Assembly: GCF_021869535.1 (NCBI RefSeq)
Contig: NW_026262648.1
Coordinates: 1,922,001-1,986,000 of the forward strand
DNA from: Mytilus californianus
Lineage: Eukaryota; Mollusca; Bivalvia; Mytilida; Mytilidae
Reading direction: 5' to 3'
Length of the DNA stretch: 64,000 nucleotides
Made by a program: the position numbers and the translations under genes
The notes under the pieces: model-generated
Databases searched by the model: none
Told to the model about the DNA's origin: nothing
Seen by the model: only the letters and a program-made list of their open reading frames with translations
Shown here: positions 1 to 11,400 of the stretch, one piece after another
Position numbering within the stretch: the stretch's first letter is position 1
How the letters are laid out: each line of letters opens with the position of its first letter

Positions 1-800
1 ATGTCCTCTCACTAAATAATTCAAAGTCAGGTGACCATGTTGAACGCATCTATCCCATCGAAATTGAAATAAAAGATGCATTAGATACATTAGATACAGT
101 TATATCTGCCTCATATCTCGAAAATGACAAGGAGGGTTGGTTGCGAAAAAAGCTTTACGACAAAAGAGATAATTTCAGCTTCCCAATTGTGATCTTTTCA
201 TTTCTATGTAGCTAAATTCCAGCAGCACCTGCATATGAGGTATATATCTCCATGTTGATACGATATTCCAGAGCTTGCATTTCCTATCATGATTTCCTTG
301 ATAGAGAGTTGAGGTTTACAAGGAAGCTATTGAACCAAGAGTTCTAAGTGAGGAAGTCGAAATCATCCCTTCGAAAATTTAACGGACGCCATCATGTGTT
401 GGTTGACCGTTATGGAATATCTGTTTCACATATGACGACTGATATGTTAAACTGTTGTAACCACAATCCCTTCGTCTTTTCCTTGAATGTGACCTACCGA
501 ATTAGATTTATCAACGAATTTGTAATAACATGAGTAACTTGACGGGTGCCACATGTTGTGTAAGATCTGCTTAGCATTCCAGAGCACCAAAAATCACCCC
601 TGGTTTTTGGTGGGGTTCGTATTGTTCATTCTTTAGTTTTCTGTGTTGTGTTTTGTGAACTATTGCTTGTAATCTATAGCTTTACTTGGAATTATGTATT
701 TATGGCAATTTAATGTTAATTGGAAAACACATGTCTTAAGCACCAAACATGGATGTATTTTATATCATTCAATATACAAATCTAAGGCTGATTGATTGAT
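1..800 (+). mobile_element. Degenerate reverse-transcriptase element, family RT-A, with 3' tail
   Basis: The window opens inside an RT reading frame just after the YxDD motif. Conceptual translation gives DVLSLNN, then IYPIEIEIKD, KLYDKRDNFSFPIV, YISMLIRYSRACISYHDFLD and LLNQEF, followed by SSLRKFNGRHHVLVDRYGIS. In-frame stops interrupt it near 222 and 345, so it is a dead copy. This order of blocks is what I recall from a widespread RT family in invertebrate and fish genomes with PMGTNCAP and YxDD motifs, possibly Penelope-like. About 530-800 is a non-coding 3' tail that shares blocks with 43527-43750. The 5' part lies outside the window. Confidence 0.8.
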
Positions 801-2466
801 TTTCAAACATTTCTTTACTAACATTACGTCAAACTTAATCGCATGTGGATGTATTTTTAACAAGCAATTCCCTTAAAATCTGCGCAGTTTTTTTTTATAT
901 AAAAGTATATTGAAAGATCAATAAACAATGAAAAATGAAACAATGGCGGTAAATATTATCTTCTCCTTATTAATCTTTTACTTTAAATATGACTAGAAAC
1001 AAGTGCTAAGACAAAAAGATGTCGATTTCATAAGTAATTGGAGATAGACCATCATACGAAACTGGAATCTAGGAAAACTAACATTTCCATATTCGCTGAT
1101 ACACAATCGTGTACGTCATAAATGTTAATTATTATTGTAAATAATACTAATGAAAACATATGTAAATCATTTCAATTACTGAAAAAATTCATCCACTTAC
1201 CAAAATAGTGTAGAATAAATATCAGATTGCCGAATTTCATTTTTGTCAAGCTTATTTATCTGAAAAATAAAGTGAAGGCTATTTACGTTTTTTCACAAAT
1301 GAAAAAAAAATTATTCTTATATGACAATGTAGAATGAATCGAGACATACATAATTGATAATCAAGTGGGTGATGTGTTACAAGTGCTAATGTTATACCAG
1401 TACGAAGGCCATCATTGGCTCATCATTCCAAAATTACATTTACAGCAAACATTCATGAACATGTGTGGTTATGCTCTTTGAATACTTAAGAGTTAGATTC
1501 AATGTTTTTTTCTGTATTTCTGTAACAGATCTTTAATTAATATGTCGAAATTGACTTGTTTTCCATTTTCTTTTCTAATTTTTAAAATTTATTATTTCAA
1601 TGCTTCTTTTAAACACATATTCCTACCCGGTGTGTCCAACATGACTCCAGTGTGAATATTTTAGTTATGAAATGTACCTTAACATAATACCCTTTCTCTA
1701 TTTTGTTCCTATAAAACGAGTTAGTGTTATGACAGAAACATTAAAACACAAATAAAATAAGAACCGAAAGATTTTAAAACAAATACAATTTGCGCAGTTG
1801 ATTCAATCTATGAAACTTTGATTCTCTCGTCAAAAATATCAATATAAATGCACAATTAAGAACGTTTTCATCGGATGTGAGTTTACACTTTTAGAACATT
1901 GGAATGAAATTATGTTTGTAAATGGTGCATTATTTCCAAATGAACTTCGTTACTCTGTGCACTTATAGAGCATAAACATCTTTTGTGGAAGAATAAATCT
2001 AGACAAATTCTTAACATCGTAGAAAATATTCTTTAGCATGTCAATGAAATTTAATATCCATACAAGAAACATCACTATATTTAAAACTGTACATATGGAT
2101 CACAATATGATACCTTAAATGCATAGATACGCAAAACACATAAAATATAAACCCTACAGGTGCTTTCGATTAGTTTCAATGGTACCTCAAAACTGGTAAT
2201 ATTCAAGGAAAAAAGAAAATAAAACTTTATAAATGTCGAGCTATTCCCGATTGTGACATTTTTACGGAGTGTGAATTCGCATGACTGGTGATGCATGCAT
2301 AGCAGGTGACGCTTACCATGTTAACGCACCGCTTACCATGTTAACGCACCATTCTCGCTCATTTTTGAGTTCATGCAATTCCCTCTGTTTCTGTGTGTAA
2401 CCTCGATTTGTCTATTCCTAACCGATTTACGTGATTTGAACATCGGTGAACTATTGTTGATTTAAT
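801..2466. other. AT-rich intergenic stretch
   Basis: I see no credible exon or complete repeat. A 20-bp unit (gcttaccatgttaacgcacc) is directly duplicated at 2311-2350. The sequence around 2290-2460 resembles 27900-28070 (gatgcatgcat... then cgctcattttgagttcatgc), so both are probably fragments of one unclassified dispersed repeat. Short reading frames here lack codon bias or recognisable motifs. Confidence 0.5.
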
Positions 2467-5400
2467 TTACTTGCTTACGTCATTTAAAGTTCCAGTAACT
2501 TCAAAGCATTTAATACATCGGCTATAAAGGAATTCATCCACACCATCATGTTGTTTTTCCTCTAGTTGAAAATGATATCCAATACAGTTCTTGATGTGCT
2601 GGGAACACTGGACTGTACTAAAATTATTGAAAAAAAATTATTTGGGGTATTAATGAAATAAGAAATTATGACTACATATGACGCTGTCGTAAAAACAATA
2701 TTTCATATAAGAATAAACAAGCATCCACACATTCAATAATATTAGAATCTCCCTAGCAAAATGTGTCGACAGTTTTGTTTAATTCAAAAGACTCAAATAA
2801 AATCTTACTCGTTATTATCTGATTTTACTATTTGATTTGAAAATATTAAACCTTTTTCAATAAACATGTTTGTGAATATGAAAGCCGCAGATTGTATCTC
2901 ACCCATAATCCCCGGTTTCCAGTATCTGTTTTGCAATATTCAAATCTTCTCCAAAAGCATCAGCCGAAGCATGGATCTGTCCTAAAAGTGCAATCCGTAT
3001 GTCTCCTATGTGTATGCAAGCTCTAGCGTTTATATCCACTCCTTGTTTCATAGAAAATTGCCTATTTGACAAAATTGAATCATAATGATTTTAGTGATGA
3101 CAATTGATATCAATTTCGAGGTAAGTTGATAAGCTTTGCTTCTGTCACCAAATTTTACTTTATAACCGCCTCGATGGTCTCGTGGTAGCGAGCTGGATTC
3201 GGGGATGGGAGGTCGTGGGTTCAATCTCGGGTCGGGTCAAACAAAAGACTTGAAAATTGGTATTTACTATTTCTCCACTAAGCAGGCAGAATGTAGGAGT
3301 AAAGTAACGATTGGTCCACTCGGAGTCGGAATAATTTGTCCGGCTAGGAAGACATGTCTTCCTGCAGACTGATTAAACACGTTAAACAACTAATAAATAG
3401 GTTTAACAACTCGTGAGAATTGGATATCGCTTGATATCAACTCTCGTTACTTAATTTAAATAGTAATAATAAACTCGCCGAAGGTTTTATAGACAATAAT
3501 GAAAGCAATAAAATTGAGAATGGAAAGGGGGAATGCATCAAAGAGACAACAATCCGACCAAAGAGCAGAAAACAGCTCAACACATGCTCAAGGCCCTGAA
3601 TGAGTCTTCATCACAGCGAGAAAATCACGCACCCGGAGGCAACCTTCAGCTAGCCCCTAAACAATTATGTATACTAACTCAGCGAAAATGGACATCACAC
3701 TAATCTCCGAAACATAAATGAACCAAAATTAAAAAAACATACAAGACTAACAAAGGCCAGAGGTTCCTGACTTGGGACAGGCGCAAAAGTGCGGCGGGGT
3801 TAAACATGTTTTGTGAGATCTCAACCCTCCACCTATACCTCTAGCCAATGTTGAATAAACAAACACACAGCAATACGCACAGTAAAATTCAGTTCCAAAG
3901 AAGTCTGAGTCCGATGTTAGAATAGATAACAGAAGAAACTAAGCAAAATGACAATAATTAACATAAATTTACAAAGGACTACTAGCAGTTACTGACATGC
4001 CAGATCCAGACTTCAATTAAACTGATTTAAAGATTATGTCTTCATCATATGCAAATCAAGCACAATCCCTCCCGTTAGGGGTTTAGTATCATACCATCAT
4101 AAAATATACGAGAAGAACATAACCCGTATCACGCCAACAACTGGTTTTAGAATAAATGTGTATATTTCCGATGCAAAGACCCTATGAGGTATAAAACCAC
4201 TAATTCATAGCCCCATTGCTTTCTATGTTAAATTCTGCAATTTCAAGCATAAATGGCTACTTTGTCTTACGTTCAAATTAAGTGGCAGTTATTTCATGTC
4301 AAAACTGTACCTTATGCTGACTTGTGCTGAAAAAATCAACATACCTTTAATTGCATATTAGAGCGTACTGGTTCCCGGAAGTTTGATAGTACAGAAACAG
4401 GAACTTCTGATCTGAACAACAGGCCAAATGAGCCCTCCTATCAAAATTTCATATACTTCTTTATTATTCAAATAAAACTTTCAACTAGGGTTCTACAGTG
4501 ATTCCAAGTCCCAAAGCTTTCATTTGATACTAAAACTACCCAAATATTCCCACTATTGACAAAGATACAGCTATGAGTAGGAACTATTTTGTTTAAAATA
4601 TGTACTACTTTCTTGTATGTTCTTTCCGACCGGGCCTGAATTAGTGGTTCTATACCTATAACAGCACCAAACTTGTTATATTGACTTCTGCTTGACTTAA
4701 TTTCCTTCTATGATCTATTTCTAGCATAGAAAAACACATAAAGCTTTTGTCAAAACAATATATCACTGAATTCAAGCTCAAATTGGACTGGTAGTAACAT
4801 ATGCGTTAAACAAAGAAAACTACATATGGATACTAATAGTGACAGATATGACACTTTTTCAATTTTTACCAGTTCTGATTTGTTAATATCTACTCAAATA
4901 ACAGTGTTCTTACCTATATGTCTTATTTTTATCAGGGATTCTTCCTTGAATATAAATACAGTGGTCCAAACATAAAATATAATTGATAATTTTATCCCCC
5001 CTTTTTTCTACATGTTGGAAAAGGATAGTGATTTGGTAAAAAAAACATACTTTTATGTATAAACATGGATCAACAAGAGCAATTCATGTATCTCCAAGAT
5101 AGACAACTTGCTAAAATGGTTATAAAATGCATTTCAAGTGAGATTTTGGAATTCCTATATAAGTATACACCAATTTTCCTTGAAATAAATAACTCACCAA
5201 GAAACACAATAAAACATGAACACTCACTAGATAATTTGACCAAAAACAATATTTATACTATAAACTAGTCATAATATACAAGTTTCATTGGTTTCAGTGT
5301 TAGATAATCCAAAAATTTAAATTTCAGGTAAAATCTTAACTGTGTGCATGCTAAATGACCAAAAAAGGCTAAAATACCTTATTGTAGCAATTTGAGGGCT

Positions 5401-8400
5401 GTAATTTGACACTAACATAATTGTTACATAAAAAAAATAATGTAACATGATTTCTGACAACAAATGTGACCAATTTTCACTGTAAAGGGTATGATTTCTA
5501 AAAATAGAATTTAACATGCCTGTCAGTAATAGGTATAAAACCACTAATTCATAGCCCCATTGCTTTCTATGTTAAATTCTGCAATTTCAAGCATAAATGG
5601 CTACTTTGTCTTACGTTCAAATTAAGTGGCAGTTATTTCATGTCAAAACTGTACCTTATGCTGACTTGTGCTGAAAAAATCAACATACCTTTAATTGCAT
5701 ATTAGAGCGTACTGGTTCCCGGAAGTTTGATAGTACAGAAACAGGAACTTCTGATCTGAACAACAGGCCAAATGAGCCCTCCTATCAAAATTTCATATAC
5801 TTCTTTATTATTCAAATAAAACTTTCAACTAGGGTTCTACAGTGATTCCAAGTCCCAAAGCTTTCATTTGATACTAAAACTACCCAAATATTCCCACTAT
5901 TGACAAAGATACAGCTATGAGTAGGAACTATTTTGTTTAAAATATGTACTACTTTCTTGTATGTTCTTTCCGACCGGGCCTGAATTAGTGGTTCTATACC
6001 ATGAGCGAATCAATTTTAATTCCAAAAAATACCATCTTTAATGACCTGACAACATTATCGTAACTATATCTCTTCTGGATAAGTCTGCAGGTTTATATAC
6101 TAATAGAAAAATCTACTTCGCATAATACTTGCACATCTGTAGATTTTAAACTATTCTCCCGCACATCATATAGACCATCGCACATAAGAAAAAGGACCAT
6201 CGCACTTCAGCGTGAGTATCACACTTCAGAGTTCCCATCTAACCTCCGAGTCCTACATATTTATTTGCTAGAAGCTTGCAAATGATTTCGTGATTTTATC
6301 AAAATTAATTTCAAGCAATAATTTCGTTTTTGATAGACAAGCAATTTTCTGCAGCGGAACACTCGTGATACCAGTCCCTTATGCCTACAACCTTTTGAAG
6401 AGAAAAGCAACTTGCATATCCGAGAACTGCTTGCTGTACCTAGACGGTTAAGAAAAATGTCATGATGTTATCTTTGAAAATAAAAATCAGATTTCATAGG
6501 ATTTCATATTATTATTAGGAATGTTTTAATGTGTGTAATTCAGAAACATTTATTTTGTGTCGCTTGAAATGAACTATTCACAACAAAATATTGTAACGAT
6601 AAGAAATAACCAGATTTATTCTATACTTACCGTACTTTATTGAGTATAGATAAACTCATATTGACAGACATTTCTGCTGGTCTGTACCCGGAGTCCAACA
6701 CGTCACTTATGAACACAAATTTATTCAAATGTGATCCTACCATTCTTTGTTTACAACTCTGCAACAAAATATATACTGACATCTATGGTTATCAAATATC
6801 AGTATATTTCGTATGATTTCATTATATTTCCCTAATACATTTGATTATTTAGCAGCGATCAACCTTTTAGTTTTAAGGCACCTATTGTACATCATTTAAA
6901 TATAAGAAATACAAAAACATATCGTATCGTCGGTCGTAAATTGTACCTGCAGAATGTTTTCCAGACTCTCACTAGTATGGTGCTCCTTTAAAATTGATAT
7001 AGATAAAATCAGGCGGTAGTAGTTTACCGATGTTCAAATCTCGTCAATTGATTAGGAAGAGATAAATCAACGTAAACAACATAATCTAAGCGAATCGCAT
7101 GAAAACCAAAAGGAGCGAAACTGGGTGCGTCAAAAGGGCAATCGTCTCCTGATATGCATGCATCACCCGCCATGATACCATCATTAATTCTAACATTGTA
7201 TAATTATACGGAGATGTTGCAAAACTCCTATCCACATAAAAACGGACAGGAGTGTATTTTATATGTCTGATATTTTAGAAATTTGCAACACCTATTTTCG
7301 TGATCTTGTTTCTCTTGATCTTAATGGAGGTGGGTTTTTTTCAAAATGCCATTGTGAATCTCCTAAGTTATCTTGGTCATAAATGGATCATGAATGTATA
7401 TTTTGATATGCAAAAACCTATCATAGACCTGTAATTGCAACATGAGCAATAAGTATTTTCACATCTTACATAACGTTAGACAGATATCAACAGATGCAGA
7501 AAAATAACCATTAATCGATTTGGACCATTAACTTCTTTGAAAGCACACGATAGACTATAGTTGGAGCCAGAATATTTTCATGATATATTGAATTCCTTGC
7601 CATACGTGTTATGATAATGATAAATATATAGGTTGTATAATTTCTGTCTATGCACACCTTTGACAAAACTTCTAAACAATCTAATATCTCTTTTAAGGCC
7701 GTGAATGTTGACATTTCTTTAGTTGGAAATAAGTCATCCAACATCACCAGCTGAATCACTGAAATACTAAATAAAACATTAATTAAATAAAATCCAACTT
7801 AACATTGGAATTAACTGTATAAAAATCTCAACAATAAACCGCACTGCACGTTGTAGTAATGTTCCCTATTTAGCTGAATTAACTTTTACGAAGTTAAATA
7901 TTTACTATATAAAGTATCTACCCATTTAAGAAAAACAGAAAAGTCACTGCAATTTACTATACTTAAATTTGCTCTCACTGTGTCATATTAGTACTATGCA
8001 TATTTCAATGTTGTACATCGGAAGACTCAACGCATTAACGAATAATATATTTAGTATAATTCAAACATTGGCTTGATGAGCTGCATTCTTAACTTTATTC
8101 TTAATCTTGATTCACATCTGTTTATATATAATTTTATATAATATATATATTTTATTAAATGATTATCTTCTGCTCTAATCGAATTGAAATAGAAAAAATA
8201 TCTGATTAAATGTGAAAAGTCTTGTAGCATGACAAAATTGTACTAAATCAAAGTAAATGTTACGTTGATCAAACTTATGGTGGATACCACCATCTTTTTA
8301 TTCTTTTAACGGTTACCTAACATTTTTGTAGCAACATGTGTACATATTCTTTTCGATTTCGTCCTGGGTGCCTTCTGATTTAATGTCCTGGAGCATTATT

Positions 8401-11400
8401 GAAGCTAATGTGAGTGGCATTCTGGTAAGAAGAGTCTTTTCCTGCAAATTATATATATATGACATTATTTACTATAAACAAATAACACGTGCAGAGAGTT
8501 TTCTTCTGTTATATCCAATGATTCATTACTCTAATGTAGAAACTCTGATCGTCGTTCTGTTTTGAAGTAACATATCCCGCCAGGTTAAAAAGCAAACTAT
8601 GAAGAAGAAAAAGAAGAAAATTATAATTGATTTGTAACAGAAAGTTGGAATGCTCATTTTGCGCTCAAACTTTTGAAAAACTCATAGCATTGTAACCAAG
8701 AATTTGCACGTTTGTGCTGCTAAGCATACCCCTACTCGTAATTCAAAGTTTCGGAAAAAAGAAAGTAGATGTCTGATAGATCCAAAAGTGCTTAACATTA
8801 CAATGCATTATTTTCAAGCTACTGACAAAGTATGAGGCCATTCTGTTGAATGTTAGTGTGACTGGGTGATACCTCATAAACCTCTTTGAATATTAGGAAC
8901 ATTTCTATTTAGACCAAGACAGAGATCACATACTCAAATTATGCAACTGATATAACAAGCCATTCTTGTTAATGATGTTTACCTGCTCTATTAAAATGTT
9001 TACTGTGATTTCCTGTTCTTTCTTTGCCACGATTTGAGCTGAAAACGACTTCCTCATGTCCGTATCTAAGTATAAGTTCATGGAAAATCCTAACAGAAAT
9101 ATTGGTATCATGAGTAGAAAAAATAGGATGATCTGGAAATAAATTAAAGAAATAAACTGTTTATTGTTATGAAGTATTTAATGAATATGAATAAAATGAT
9201 AATTAGAATATACGCCAATTTAACAGAACCCTATTGCCATAAATCAATTAAAAGATATCACGAGGGAAATAAATATAAAAATTAAAATATATGATATGAT
9301 TGACAATGAGACAAATTTCCACCGAAGACCAAACGACGTAGATGTAAGCATTTACATGTCATCGTAACGATGAGAAAATTCAATACCGTATAGAAAGTTA
9401 TAAAATGTCCTGACACGATAAAATGTAAAACATTTCAAACAAGAAAAAACCAACTGTCTGACACTTACGGTCCTACATCCTATCGATACTTAAATTATAT
9501 TTCGGTATTCCACAAAGTCATGTTTTATCTCAGACTTTTATGGCGTCTTATGCTTAGTCAATTGGATGTGTACAGATTGATTTTTTAAATCTGGGAAATA
9601 TGATTTATTTATAAGTTATAATTCGCTTTGAACAGGATTTCGCTAACTGCGAGTACTCTTATATCAGTATTTCAAGTATTTAGGTTTTTCTTTGGTTGTG
9701 TTTGTGCTTTGTGTCGATCTGATGAGTCTGATTGGTCTTATATTGTGCTGTTCCAGGTAAGGGGAGTGTTTAACGCCCAAACATTCTTTAACCCCGCCAC
9801 ATGCTGTATGTGTCTATACTTAGTCAGATGCCTTCTATAAATCAGTGGGGTTGTTATTTGTTGTTGTCTACCTAACTAATTTCGTTTAATGTTTTAGCAT
9901 AAATCAGCCGTCAGTTTTCTCTTTTGAAGTGTTTTACATTTTGTCTTGCCAGAGCCTTTTATAGTTTACTACATTGGATGTGATTTGCTCTTTGTTGGAG
10001 GCCGTACTATGCCTAATAGTTTTTCTCATCCTTTGATATTTGGTGGATAGTTGTCTTATTGGCAATCATACCAGATCTCCTGATTTTTATGACATAAGGT
10101 ACATAATAAATCTGAAAATATTTCGTCAAAGCGTTCTCATGTTAATGAACGGACACTGTTTGGCACTGTTCGAAAATCCGGTTATAAATACACACAATAC
10201 AAATCATTTGAGGGACAGTATTGAGATCTTCAGTCACAGTATAATATATAACTAACACAGAGTTACAAAAAAAGAATAAACAGTAATATACCGAATCAAA
10301 GAATGAAAACAAGCTCAACGTATGCTGAACCCACTGATATCAAATCATGTCGTCCGATACTCTAATATTGGTTGCTGTACTAAATAAGGATATATAACAC
10401 CATTTGTTTGAAACAACAGAGAAAGAAACCCACTTCTGAATTAGTATAGTCATATTCATGGTTAGGAAACTAGACAAACTAGTAATTCCTTTAAATTCAA
10501 TAGAATTATGGATTAAAATCTGACAATTAAAAAGAAGAAGATAAAAAGTTTACTTTGATCTAGAAGAAAATCAAAGTAAAACGAACAGTTTCTGTTAGGT
10601 CCGATGCATATTTTTTGTAAATTTTTACCAGGAAGCTTCGTAATCAAAAGTTTCGAAGAATAAAGAGAGCGTAAAAAGCATTGCAAAAAAAAATAAACAC
10701 GAAATTTGTCTAGGCTTTAACACAGATTATATTATTATCAATGTATGAAACAACTTTGCAGGTGAACAGTCAACTGAGAAAAACGTTGAAAGCAGTCAGA
10801 ATACTGTATCTAAACTATCTTGGCAAATAATGTTTGGACTCAATAGTATCTAATATCCAGTACGGTTACGGACCCTTTACAGACATGGAAAAGGTAGGAT
10901 TTCTTTTTATTTATTTGTTAATTGTATGATATCATACAGTTTGAATACACATATTACTATTTTCAGTTTTGAGATTTTATATTTTCTACAATCGTACAGT
11001 AATAGAGAAGCTAGTATAAATGCACGGCAAAATTATGAATACAGTGACCCTTGCCTCGAATTTAATTAATTTCTCATTCAATTGCGCACATTGAACGGAA
11101 AGAAACGTGCGGAAAGAAAGATATATATGTGTATATATATATATAATTCGTCTAAACAACAGCCCAACAATGTTAGATCTGTAAATTTGCGGAAGCAATT
11201 TGTTTGTTCTTCCCTGGCCGGGATTCGAACTCATGCTACTGAGCTATCGTGGCATATATATATTTATATATAGATTATCCACTTTTTGCACTTCAATATT
11301 TGTATTTCTATGCATGGAACGAAAGAAATAACACGTGTCAAAAGGAAGTACCCGGTTTCGAAAAATGTGTAGGACACGATTTCGTTTTAAAATTATACAA

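Noticed and set aside
2081..2296. Minus-strand frame as the final exon of the cyclase gene
   Set aside because: No acceptor in the right phase joins it to 2479, and it does not resemble the end of a cyclase; reading through to VSK and a stop is simpler.
3170..3240. Possible tRNA gene (A- and B-box-like sequence)
   Set aside because: It continues into a repeat body without a closing acceptor stem, so it is a SINE head. The same applies at 28300, 48620, 58690 and 58860.
5065..5268. 67-codon frame in the interior of the 1.8 kb element as its transposase or gag gene
   Set aside because: Too short, no family motif and no extension in either direction; the element is more likely non-autonomous.
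4188..6000. Standard LTR retrotransposon
   Set aside because: Ends are not TG...CA, no tRNA primer site or polypurine tract is visible and the interior is non-coding. Kept as an unclassified element.
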